This document shows, in pieces, positions 51,950-64,000 of a stretch of DNA of 64,000 nt. Position 1 is the first letter of the stretch. Every line of letters starts with the position of its first letter. Source of the stretch: Sindora glabra (Eukaryota; Streptophyta; Magnoliopsida; Fabales; Fabaceae); NCBI GenBank assembly GCA_020226215.1, contig CM035231.1, forward strand, positions 55,208,876 through 55,272,875, in the 5' to 3' direction. The notes under the pieces were generated by a model, which ran no database searches, was not told where the DNA came from, and saw only the letters and a program-made list of their open reading frames with translations. The position numbers and the translations under genes are program-made.

Positions 51950-53620
51950 AATGAACAATAAATAGCCATCATGAATGTTTGTATAATACCAACAAAATCA
52001 GTACCTTTTTAATATTTTTAAACTTGCATTTTGTAGATTATATATATAAATTAAAAAGGTATCATATCAACGTACAATATGTTAAATAATTATGTACTTA
52101 TTTTTAATTATGGATACTTATTGTGGTTAAAATATCACATGAAATTTAAATATATAATAGTTTTTCAAGTATTGATGTCATATTGATTATAGTAATAGTG
52201 ATGATATTTACAACTTTTTTTAGAAATATTTTTTAAACATATAATCCATGCTTTTTTTTGAATATTTATTACATATATAATAAATGACCACACAATTTAA
52301 GAATATTGTATATAGAATTTTTTAAAATCATGATCAGATATTGTTCTAAATAATAGTCATTTACTATAGTCAATTTGTATGTATTTTTCAAAATAAAAAC
52401 ATTGTTGAACGAAATAATTATCTTATAAATGTGTAGTATATTTATTAAAATTTATGTTTATTCTATGAAGGAGTTAATCATTGCAATTAACCTATATATA
52501 ATTATTAATTTGCATTATTTATAGAAATTAAATATAATTAGATGTTTGATTGAGCTTAGTATATTATTTAAATTTATTATCATTAATTATAATCAATTTT
52601 CACTCATTTTTAAATTAAAAATATAATTGAAATGTAATTATTTATTTTTAATTTATTTTTTAATATTATAATTATTAATTTATAATTTTTGTAAAGGTCT
52701 AATATAATCAACTATAAATTAAAATATAAAGAATCGTGTGAAAGTACAATTTATTAGATAACAATATTTTTTATTTTAATTATGAATACTCATTACAATC
52801 AAATATCACATGTAGTTTAAATATAAAATAATTTTTTATATGTTGATGTCATATTAATCATAGTAATAATAATGATATTTGCTTCTTCTTTTTGAAATAT
52901 TTATTAGATGTATAATATGTGTTGTTTTTTGAATATTTATTACTTATCTATGTCATCGCACTATTTAAAAGTATTTTATTTGTAATTTTTTTTAAAAATA
53001 ATCAAATATTATTTTAATTAATAGTCATTGATTGTGCTCAATTTAAAATTTTTTCAAAAAATAAATTTTTACATATTTATAAATTAAAATTGTAGTTGAA
53101 ATGTAACTATTTATTTGTAATTTGTATTTGTATTTTTTATGCATACTATAATTATTTGCGTGTAATTTTTATAAAGGCCAAATATAATCAAATATATGAT
53201 TAAACATAATAATGTATTGTTTCAATTAACCGTTATTGATTAGATTTAATTTTAATAAATATTTTAAATTAAATCTGCAAATTTTATGTATAAACTAAAG
53301 AAATATCTTTTAAATTGCAATATATCTTTTAAATATATATTTTAAAAAAGTTAGATATAATCAAATATTTTATTATGCTTAACATATTATTCAAATTTAT
53401 TTTCAGTGATTATTTTCAATTTTATATTTTTTAATTAAATTTGAAAATTATAATTCATGTGATTTTTAATTTATATATATTATAACAAATTTGTGATTTT
53501 TGCAAAAATAAATATAACCAATTATTTTATTAAACTAAGTAACATATTATATCGATTAATAGTCATTGATTATAATCAATGATAATATATTTTTTAAATT
53601 ATATATAAACTAAATACATA
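51950..53620. repeat. Left arm of a long satellite-like inverted repeat
   Basis: This stretch is collinear with the reverse complement of 59600-60890, and also of 58200-59590, over about 1.4-1.5 kb. An anchor such as AATAAATGACCACACAATTT (52280) appears reversed near 59480 and 60845. Within the arm, phrases close to ATAATCAAATATTTGATTAA recur every ~160-200 bp (near 52535, 53185, 53355, 53515, 53700). No coding sequence. Confidence 0.82.
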
Positions 53621-53776
53621 TTTTAAGAATGTGCAATATCTTAAAGGAATTTTTTTTGTTTTATAAATAATTATTGATTTGTAATATTTATAAAAATCAA
53701 ATCTAATTAACTAATTGATTGAGCTTATAATATTATTTCAATTTATTATCTTTGATTACTTAATATATTATTAAAA

Positions 53777-53810
53777 CTAGCTTTTAACTTATGCGATGCA
53801 CAGATTTAAT
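53777..53810 (-). other. Candidate Helitron 3' terminus, minus strand
   Basis: Read on the - strand, the sequence ends CTGTGCATCGCATAAG, a ten-base gap region, then CTAG followed by T. A short hairpin (TGTGC pairing with GCATA, one wobble, ATC loop) a few bases before a terminal CTAG, inserted next to T, is the plant Helitron 3' end pattern. It lies downstream of the RPA1-like gene on the same strand. The stem is short, so this is tentative. Confidence 0.45.
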
Positions 53811-54339
53811 TAAATTAATAATAATTTGTAATATAAATTTAAATTTTTAAAATTTAAATTATAAAATATTCAAGTGATTAATTTAAAATTTATTATTATA
53901 TTTAAGTTATTTGAACAATTATAATATTTACATAATTATGTTCAACTTAAATAATAAGAAATATTATTTTTTAAGTTACTATTAATCGATAAAGTTGTCA
54001 TAATATTATAATATTATATTAATTGATTAGCGTTATCATATTTAGATAGATGTACATATGATAAAATATTATATAATAAATGAAATTTAGAAAAATACAT
54101 AAAATAATAACATTATTTATATACAATTTAATGTATAAATATTAATCCTTACCTTTTATATAAATGCTTATCATGATAGATAATAAAGAATAAATATTAT
54201 CTAATTTACTAAATATAAAAATGAACAAAAAAAGCATAATTAAATTATTTCAAGGGTACAAAAGCCATAAATTAAACAAAGTTTCAAATATATGATCTAG
54301 TTATCAATCTCAATTTTGAATATCTTTTTCATTTTATTT

Positions 54340-57245
54340 GTAGACATCAAAGGGCTGATTAAATTTATACTTGGTATAATATCGAAAACATCGTCAAATG
54401 CTCTTTTTGAAGGTGTTAGGGAATCCTCATTATCACAGATGACATAAATTGTGTCTTGTATAGAAATCAATAAAAATATTATAAGACATATTATAATTCA
54501 TTTAATGAAATAATAATATTAAAAAAATATTTTTTTAAATGATAAACTTACATCATCTTTTTTATTTTTATCTATTGATACACAATCTTTAATAATATCT
54601 CTATACTTCCCAAATCTAAGTTCCTGCACAATTATTTAAAGAGAAAAAATAGTGTAAGTTTGATGCATGTAATATTTAAATTTATAAGCAATTAATAATT
54701 TAGTTTTTACTTTATAAAATAGGGACAAAGTAATAAATTTGTTAATAGTATCTTCATCATCAGTCGTCCTGAGTACAATAAAACTGTTACTATCCTCATT
54801 AGCTTTAGAGTGATTAATATTATATTTTGATATCTCAATCTTGAAGAGAATTTTCCTTCTTATGAAGAAATCTAGTTGTATAAACCACTCATCCTTATCA
54901 CCTTCTTGTATAAATATTAATATTGGATCAATCAAATAATTTTTAAAAAAGCTTTATATTGTTATAGAAATTACTAAATGGACAATGACAATGAACTTAT
55001 GTCAGATAAGCATTCATATAACTCTTTAGCGATTTTGTTAATGTATTGATAAGCTTCTTTATCAAACAAAACAATTGATGCTTTACTTGTCAAATCGTAA
55101 ACTTTAACATGAAGTTGATACCTATTTAATACAATAAGAATTGTAAATATAAAATTCATTTAGCTATGGCCTAGAAGCATAAAAGTTTGATAGATATTAA
55201 ATATAATCGAATGCAACAATACCTTAGAATTATTTTGTCTAGTATTATCTTACATTTATGATACCAAAGTTTATTTTCATAGAAATGAACTTTTTTGTTG
55301 CACGTGACATAACCATTATAATACCATTTGACTATACTTTAATACATTTTTACAATGGCTAGGGTAACAACAACAAAGACCTAACAAAAATTATATAATT
55401 AATAGATTTATAAATATGATATAGTGTGTTTTGATATGATAAAAGAGTAAAACATTACCTCTTTAGTAGATTTAATCTCAGCTAATATTTTTTTATTAGG
55501 ACAACTTATAAAATTATCATCATTTGCAAAAATTGATCTCATTGAAAATTGACTTGCGATCTCATTGAACCTAACAATTTCACTAATTTCAGGTAAATTC
55601 AAATTGAAAAAAATTAAAAAGATTGTTATAATTAATCAAAATTATAATTAAATGTAACTAATTGAAAGAGTAATAAAATAGTAATTTATTCTTACCTTTT
55701 TTAAAATTCTTTTACTTTAGAGTAGTCTGGATTGAAACTTAGTTTTGATATATTCTAGGAATTTGAGATTACAATACCATCTATTCAAAGTATATATATT
55801 TGTATTAATATATAAGTTAAATCATAATTGTCATAAAAGTAATGGTAGATATAAAATGTTACCTGTTAAAACTTTTAGTCTTGCTAAATGAAACAGAACA
55901 ATTATGATTGGTTCTTTATTTTGTTTTATGTATTCATCAACATATTCAACAAAATTTATCCTAAAGTGCACATTTTAATACATTGTTCCTAAAAATAATG
56001 AATTTTATGAAGGAGTAATATGTAGAAAAATATGCATGCAAATTTATTATATAACATAAACAAAAATAAATATACTATGCAATAAACATACTTTTCATCT
56101 TTTAAATATATATTCTTGTGCTTGCTTCCCATTTTTCCTTTATGTATATTTTTCATCCTCTCATGCTCAGTTAATTCTCCAATAACATCTGGTTTATATA
56201 GTGTTAATAAATATAATGTCATTAATATTAAAAAAGTAATCATGGACTATAAAAAAAATAAAACAATCCTTACCTATTAGTATTGTCTCATCAATTTTCC
56301 TTGAAGCAATGTCTTCAAATGAAACAAAATCAAAACTGCATAATGCTATCATTACTTGACATGGTTGGACACTTGTATTCCTATGAAAATTAATTTTGTA
56401 TGGATGGCTTGTAACCTTGAACTTGCTAGAATTGTATCTAACCATAAAATTTTGTATGATCTAACATTTCTCTTCCTTAAGCTTGCTCTCATACTTGTCT
56501 ATTAATAATTTCCTAAATACTGTTGTAGAAATTTTATTTTCTTTAAAAAAATAAAACATATATTATAGTTAGATATTATTATTGTGGAAGACATGCTAAT
56601 GAAAAATATATACATATAAACTTGGTAAAAAAAATTACTGACCATGATTAAACATAAAGCTCTTAAAATTACAAATTAATAATTATAATAGACTTGAAAG
56701 TTACAAATCAATATTTATATATAATTTAAAATTTTCATCATAAAATGTGTAAATATTTATTATTATGAATGATGATAAATTAGAATAATAAGTTAAGTTT
56801 AATTAAATATTTCATTATATTTAACCTTTATAAATACCATAAATTAATATTAGAAATCAATATTTGTATATAGGTTGATTGCAAAGATCGACTAATAACT
56901 AGAGTTAAAATTAATATTTTTGAATAAATAATATTTGTTGATCATGTGCAAATTTATATGCTAGAAGATAAAAAGAATATTAAATAATAATGCTACATCT
57001 AATATAACATTAAAAATATTATAATTAATATTAATCAATTAGTATTAGTAAATAGGCTTATATAATAAAAACATATTCATATTACTTCTCTATCCATGAG
57101 AATCATTTCAACGCTTCCATATTCAGCATTTGAATTTCTCTTTATAACTTTTCACAATCTAATAATTTTGGCTTGTATCTTTGAAGTTTGCACCTCTAGC
57201 CCAAGTTCTAAAAGAGAGGTGATTTTCCTTACCGTCTTGATATTC
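54340..57245 (-). pseudogene. RPA1-like (replication protein A large subunit) gene of Helitron type, probably broken
   Basis: RPA1-like proteins bind single-stranded DNA, and plant Helitrons often carry one. On the - strand, readable exons in order are: first OB-fold with KIQAKIIRL and GSVEMILMDREV (57210-57085; one stop where tryptophan is expected); KVTSHPYKINFHRNTSVQPC (56420-56355) and SFEDIASRKIDETILIG ending at a GTAAGG donor (about 56272); DVIGELTEHERMKNIHKG (56185-56130) and KNIYLKDEK; INFVEYVDEYIKQ and IIIVLFHLARLKVLTG (55960-55865); EISEIVRFNEIASQ to ILAEIKSTKEV (55590-55450); a zinc-knuckle-like WYYNGYVTCNKKVHFYENK (about 55322-55265); and the C-terminal OB-fold YQLHVKVYDLTSKASIVLFD (about 55130-55070) with FKIEISKYN further on. 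Few stops occur within exons, in contrast with the RepHel at 46.6-51.3 kb. Confidence 0.82.
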
Positions 57246-58189
57246 TAAAATAAAATAAAAAATCTAAATTATTATCTTATAATTAAATTAGATTTTTAAA
57301 AAATCAACATAACAAATTATAAAGTGAATGATAATAATAACATACTAATAACATGATTTTTGTATTTTTTTTTAACATAGACTTAGTGTTACAAATTTTA
57401 CATTATTAATAAATTTCAATTTTGCAAGGTAAAATATCTCATTTGAAATTTAAGGGCCATATCGAGTCCTTTGAATGTTTGAATTGAAATAAAATATTTT
57501 TAACAAAAAAATGAACAAAGCCTTTTCATAGAAAATATATCTTGGAGGTGTGACAATGGAAATTACTTTGATAATAATAAAAACATAATGAGCATCCATA
57601 TTAAAATTTAAAAATAAGAACATAATATAGGAGAACCAAACTTTTCCAACAAAAATATACGTTGAATGTGTGGCAATGAAAATTGCTTTGATTCATGATA
57701 ATTCCAGTGAAGATAAATGAAGAAGAAGCAAACTTGAAACTTATATACACAAAAAGAATTAAGGGAATGTAAAAATTTAAAATGGTAACGTTTTTGATAT
57801 AAATAGCAAAAATATATTTAGATTGTATGAAATATTTGATGAGATAGGTAATTATCATGATTTCAATGCATATCTATATTAAAAATTAAAAAATAAAGTT
57901 AATTTTCCTTAAAATATTAAATTTACACAGCACTTTATTTGACTTTTTGTATGGTATGTTACTTAATTTGATTTAATTTGCAAGGTATAATATGTTACTT
58001 AATTTGCACAATAATATGTTACTTAATTTAATCAAATAATTGATTACATTCAATTTTGATAATATAAAATCAATTGTTTATCTGATCACACTGCATCAAA
58101 TATTAATTATTATAATTCCAATGAATATCCATATCAAAAAATTAAAAACAAAGTTAATGTTCCTTAAAAATTAATCAAATAATTGATTA

Positions 58190-60900
58190 TATTTGCACGA
58201 TAAAACATGTTTCTTAATTTAATTAAATAATTGATTATATTTGATTTTTGCAAAAAATACAAATTTATTATTGTAATATATATATTATAAATCACATGAA
58301 TTATAATTTTCAAATTTAATAAAAAAATGTATAAAATTGATTGTAATTATTGAAAATAAATTTGAATACTATGTTAACCTTAATCAAATATTTGATTACA
58401 TCTAACTTTTTTAGAATATATATATCTAAAGGATATATTTCATGTTTTTCTTTAGTTAATATATAGAATCTACAGATTTAATTTAAAAGATTCATTAAAA
58501 TTGAATCTAATCAATAACGATTAATTGAAAAAATACATTATTATGTATAATCAAATACTTGATTATATTTGATTTTTATGAAAATTACACATCAGTAATT
58601 ATAGTATCTATTAAAAAATATAAATATAAATTATAAATAAATAGTTACATTTCAATTAAAATTTTGATTTAGAAATATATAAAAATTGATTATTTTTTAA
58701 AAAATATAAATTAAGCATAATCAATGACTATTAATTAAATAATATTTGATTATGTTCTTAAAGAATTTCATATACAATATTTTTAAATAGTGTGATGACA
58801 TATATATATAATAAATATCCAAAAAAGAGCATGCATTATACATCTAATAAATATTTCAAAAAGAAGAAGTAAATAACATTATTATATTATGATTAATATG
58901 ACATCAACATATAAAAAATTATTTTATATTCAAACTACATATAATATTTGACTGCAATAAGTATTCATAATTAAAATTAAAAATATATTTATTTAATATA
59001 TTGTATGTTTACATGATTCTTTATTTTCTTATTTATAGTTGATTATATCTGACTTTTACAAAAATTATAAATTAATAATTATAATATGTAAAAAAATATA
59101 AATTTCAAATAAATAGTTACATTTCAATTATATTTTTAATTTAAAAAATGAGTAAAAATTGATTATAATTAATGACAATAGATTTAAATAATACACTAAG
59201 CTTAACCAAACATTTGATCATATTTAATTTCTATAAATATAGTAAATCAGTAATTATATATGAGTTGATTGCAATGAATATCTCCTTCATAAAATAACAA
59301 TAAATTTCAATAAATATATTTCACATTGATAAGATAATTATTTTGTTCAATAATATTTTCATTTTGAAAAATACATACGAACCGACTATAGTACATGACT
59401 ATTATTTAGAAAAATATTTGATCATGATTTTAAAAAATTCTATATATGATATTCTTAAATTGTGTGGTCATTTATTATATATGTAATTAATATCCAAAAT
59501 AGAGCGTATATTATATTTTTAATAAATATTCAAAAAAAGTTGTAAATATAATCACTGTTACTATAATTAATATGACGTCAAATATTAAATTAGCACAGTA
59601 TAACATGTTTCTTAATTTAATAAAATAATTGATTATATTTTATTTTTACAAAAATTACAACTTTATTATTATAATATATATAAATTACAAATCACATGAA
59701 TTATAATTTTCAAATTTAATTAAAGAATGTTTAAAATTAATTGTACTTAATGAAAACAAAGTTGAATAATATGCCAAGCTTAATCAAATATTTGATTATA
59801 TCTAACTTTTTTAAAATATATATCTAAAAGATATATTTCACGTTTAAAAGACATTTATTTAGTTTATATAGAGAATCTGCAAATTTAATTTAAAAGATTT
59901 ATTAAAATTGAATCTAATCAATAATGATTAATTGAAACAATACATTATTATGTATAATCAAATATTTGATTATATTTGACTTTTATGAATATTACACATT
60001 AGTGATTATAGTATGTATAAAAAATACAAATTTCAAGTATAATTTTAATTTATAAATATGTGAAAATTAATTATTTTTTTGAAAAAATCTAAATTAAGCA
60101 TAATCAATGATTATTACTTAAAATGATATTTGATTATATTTTTAAATAATTCCAAATACAATATTTTTAAATGTGATGACATATACACATAATAAATATC
60201 TAAAAAAGAGCATGCATTATACATCTAACAAATATCTCAGAAAGAAGTAAATATCGCTATTATTATTATGATTAATATGATATCAACATATAAAAAATTA
60301 TTTTATATTCAAACTACATATAACATTTGACTATGATAAGTATTCATAATTAAAATTAAAAACAAAGTTATCTAATGTATTGTGCATTCACACGTTTCTT
60401 TATTTTCTTATTTATAGTTGATTATACTTGACCTCTACAAAAATTATAAATTAATAATTTTAATATGTAAAAAAACATAGATTTCAAATAAATAGTTACA
60501 TTTCAATTATATTTTAATTTAAAAAATGAGTGAAAATTGATTATAATTAATGATAATAGATTTAAATAATACACTAAGCTCAATCAAACATTTGATTATA
60601 TTTAATTTCTATGAATATTGCAAATCAATAGTTATATATCAGTTGATTGCAATGAATATATCCTTCATAAAATAAAAATAAATTTTGATAAATATATTTC
60701 ACATTGCTAAGATAATTATTTTGTTCAACAATATTTTCATTTTGAAAAATACATGCAAACTGAATATAGTACATGACTATTATTTTAAATAATATTTGAT
60801 CATGATTTTAAAAAAAATTGTATTCAATATTCTTAAATTGTGTGGTCATTTATTATATATCTAATAAATATCCAAAATAAAGCATATATTATATGTTTCA
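58190..60900. repeat. Right arm: two tandem ~1.4-kb higher-order repeats
   Basis: Two units, about 58190-59590 and 59590-60900, repeat in direct order: ACATGTTTCTTAATTTAAT occurs at about 58207 and 59608, offset about 1.4 kb, and so do AAAGAGCATGCATTATACAT and TGTGTGGTCATTTATTATAT. Both are inverted relative to 51950-53620. A partial copy lies at 57950-58190. No coding sequence. Confidence 0.85.
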
Positions 60901-63900
60901 TAAATATAATATACATAACTCATAAAAAATCATTCACATAGCTGCAACAGGTTTATATAAACAAAAGAAGCAGTAGAGAAAATATCAAAAGATAAGTTCA
61001 TGTCCCTGTTGGCAGCAGAAGTCACATGTGACAAAAATAAAACAAAACAAATATGAAAAGTTCAAAATAAAAATAAAGAGAAGTAAGAACCTAACTATTA
61101 GAATAGGCCAAGCACAAGCAACAGATCCTTACATAAGAAATGAACAAATCCAGCAAATAGAGAAATTAGTTTCAAGAACATCTAACAAAAACAAAAGTTC
61201 AAGTTCATTTTTGCATCAAAATTCATATGTGACAAAAATAAAGCAAAGCAAATAAGTTAAGTTAAAGACTTGAAGAAAATAAAGCAAAGCAAGTTTTAAG
61301 TGGTTAAAATCCTTTTAATCACTTCTAACAGCTTGTTAGCATGCCATTAGTCATACTTCAATCTGCAAGTGTTAATTATTACTAAGGATGCTTTGCATGC
61401 TATAAAGCTCAAGTGGAAGAAGTAAATACCAAATTCATCAAATAAAGTAATTACTATTAACTGCCTTAAGTATAATTCTATTAGGGTTCTAATTGTCCAA
61501 AAATAATAACACAATTTATGTGTGAGAGTTAGAATTTCCTTATCTGCATCCTCCTAATTCGTCTAGGAATCACCACTATCAGAAGGAAAGGCTACAGTAC
61601 AAAAGCTCCCAAATTACTAAAAGTTAGAAATGTAAATCTATATTAAAAACTATAAGGCTCAAAGTGCAAAGAGTATAAAAGAACATGAGCTCACACATTA
61701 TTGTTGGTATTACTAGGATAGATTTATGAGAAACCTATCCAGTAGATAAGTTTACCAAAAATCAAAGGAAGCAGCATTTACCTGTAAACTTAAGTCACTA
61801 TTAGAAAGATAACTTCATAGATCATAGAAAAAAATGTCATAACTAAGAAAAAAAACTATAATAGTTGTTAAAATAAATACGAAAAGTTCAAATGGGATAA
61901 AAATAAATAAAAGCAAGAACCTAGCTATTGGAATAAGGGAAGCACAAGTAATAAAGCCATCACTATGAACCAAAAGAGTCTATCATAAATAACCAAAATT
62001 AGAAAAGCACTTGTTCTCAAATAAAAGTCAATTGTGGCAAAAGGCAACATTAAAATAGGATGATTAAAAATACTAAAAAATGCTTAAAAATAGGTAGGAC
62101 ATCATTTATCTAAATCTTATTGATATTTTATCGTCTATATTACTGAAAATATATTTCATTGCTTCTTGAAGGGAACCATAAGCACAAATAAATGAAGAGC
62201 CAAATACTGACAAGTGGCCTGCACAGAGAAGTGCTATGAATTGAAAAAATATACATTACCAAAAGAATAGGTTGTATACAATAAAATGAGAGGGCTAACA
62301 CAACACAGACTTATAGACAACATGTTATCAATTTCATTTTGTACCCTTTAGTTCAAACAATCAACCAATTGAAACATAATATAGGCATGATGTTAATAAA
62401 AATTTGATCCCAAATTAATTAATTGCATACAAAATGAGAAACATATTAGTATGATACTCAAGAAAGTACACTTCATTATGTATATTGGACCATTTTATAG
62501 GCCTTGGAAATATTCCACTCCCTTGCTTTTAGAAATCAGTTTAAAGTTTCAGCATATATCCCTGATGAACATTTTACAAATGAAAGTAATTAGGATCCAA
62601 TGAGAGAGAATCCAATTATTAATCATACATCTAAATTGTTAAAAAAGTAATGAAAGATTGCACATAAAGATGAAGATAATCATAAATCTAAACCAAGTAA
62701 CTTTTAACAACCTAAAACTGATAAAATTTTATAAGAATTCATCCCACAAACCCCAAGTTAAATTATTAATACAATCACTAAATATATGAATCCAAATAAT
62801 TAACATTTTCTAATATGAAATGTGCAATTAGGTTTAGCAGCTTCTTTCTTTAGGTGATTCTCTCGGACATTTCTGGTCTTGATATGACATTTTAAGGCCA
62901 GAAGTCATTATTAGCTCTTTGTAGTCAAATTATGCACTATAAACCACTTTATTAAATTGACAGCATATTTGCATTATGATGTATATATACTTAATGAATG
63001 ATATCAAGTTAAAAGTGGGAAACAAAAGAATAGATTAAGTACTGCAAACTGAATAAATAAAAAGCAAGATACACTTAGAAATGTTAGTTCATACTTCATA
63101 TACTTTTCATTTATCTACCATTAAAAATCATCATATGCCAAAAATCCATAACCCCAAGAAGGGTCGAGAATTACCAATGACACAAATGAAACAAATGGAC
63201 ACACTAATTAAGATAATTTAAGGATTTCATAACCTATATTAGATAAAGCCCATTAAATCACAAAAAAAACCCACTGGATAGTAATACAAATTGATTATTT
63301 ACTCAAAAAGAGCAAAAAATAAAGATAAAATCAAAATATTTCAAAGCAACGAATACAAAATAAATGGACACACTAAATTGATCATGCATGGAGGAAGGTA
63401 GAAGAATGAAAACTAATAAAGAGAAGATGTACCAGGAATTATGGCCAATTGAATGAAAACAATGAATAAACTAAAAGTGTTTATCACAAAGGAGAGCAAG
63501 GAAGCCTTTGAAATCAGTAACATCAGCTCTTGGACATGAACAATTAATTCATCGAAAGAAAACTAAACTACACCATCATAACTTAGTAGCATTGGCCTTT
63601 CTAACGTAGCCATCAGAAGGAATTTTTCAAAGAAATGGAAAAAAGTAATCATTAGGATAGAGGAAGGTAGAAAAATGAAGGCTAATAAGGAAGATGTACT
63701 TAGAATTAGGGCTAGTCAAATGAAAACAACGAATAAGCCTTGAAATTTGACTATCTCTAGTATCAGAGGAGTCTTGAATTTGAACTCTTCATGGCGCAAT
63801 GAAGGCAAAAACGAAGGAAAGCAAGGAAGCCCTTGAAATTAGTAGGTGGTTGTTAGCCTTAGTAACACGAAGAGTATGTGGAAAAAAAAGTTCAGAGAAT

Positions 63901-64000
63901 ACTTTGGTGAGTAGAGGAAAATACGTTCTATTTTAGTGAGTGGAGGGCAACACGCAAATTAAGCAGCCCAAAAACATGGCTAATATAAAATTAAGAACAT
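60901..64000. other. Non-coding region with dispersed short duplications
   Basis: No gene is supported. The 75-codon frame at 61028-61255 is Lys/Asn-rich low complexity. Two similar ~70-bp blocks (around 61055-61125 and 61875-61960) share AAGAACCTA(A/G)CTATT(A/G)GAATA. A ~130-bp block at 63391-63520 reappears at 63660-63835 with an internal expansion and shares GAGGAAGGTAGAA and AGCAAGGAAGCC. GTCACATGTGAC, a perfect 12-bp palindrome, sits at 61020-61031. Confidence 0.5.

Noticed and set aside
51950..53620. CRISPR-like array
   Set aside because: The repeat units are long, degenerate and contiguous without spacers, and the DNA is plant nuclear.

Overview
The window is AT-rich nuclear DNA from a flowering plant, most likely a eudicot. 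The evidence is one spliced plant gene (mitochondrial pyruvate dehydrogenase kinase) with GT-AG introns, and a dense collection of plant-type transposons (PIF/Harbinger, Copia, Helitron, hAT and Mutator-like MITEs). There are no bacterial-style operons, and most open frames are chance frames in AT-rich DNA. The species cannot be fixed from the sequence alone.

Layout. 1-7000: a decayed 6.8-kb PIF/Harbinger element on the + strand (183-6964, TTA target duplication), with remains of its DDE transposase and its Myb/SANT-like partner. 7000-13350: non-coding DNA with a (TA)n tract, a Mutator-like MITE with long inverted repeats (9038-9566), a hAT-like MITE (10025-10551) and a ~345-bp tandem repeat (11520-12470). 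13354-16478: the only intact gene, six-exon PDK on the - strand, with two G-boxes upstream. 17809-23803: an old full-length Copia element on the - strand, with both LTRs, a TATTA target duplication and a recognisable primer binding site. 24950-28905: two more hAT-like MITEs and a hairpin repeat. 32119-40920: a second PIF/Harbinger locus, coding on the - strand, whose transposase is split by a 1.66-kb insertion that looks like a solo LTR; it also holds a 190-bp tandem array. 41-42.3 kb: a small Harbinger-type MITE and one more Harbinger terminus. 46.6-51.3 kb: a decayed Helitron Rep-helicase (+). 54.3-57.25 kb: an RPA1-like gene remnant on the - strand, followed by a candidate Helitron 3' end at 53777. 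Long repeats flank it on both sides, inverted relative to each other (about 52.0-53.6 kb, and twice in tandem at 58.2-60.9 kb). 61-64 kb: no gene seen, only dispersed short duplications.

How it fits together. PDK would act in the mitochondrion, phosphorylating the E1alpha subunit of the pyruvate dehydrogenase complex and so turning it down. Everything else is mobile DNA. Each Harbinger locus has the usual two-gene set (transposase plus Myb-like DNA-binding protein), and the Helitron region has the usual plant set (Rep-helicase plus RPA1-like protein). All of these carry stops or frameshifts. The most unusual structure is the 52-61 kb block, where satellite-like repeats with a ~1.4-kb higher-order period bracket the RPA1-like gene in opposite orientations.
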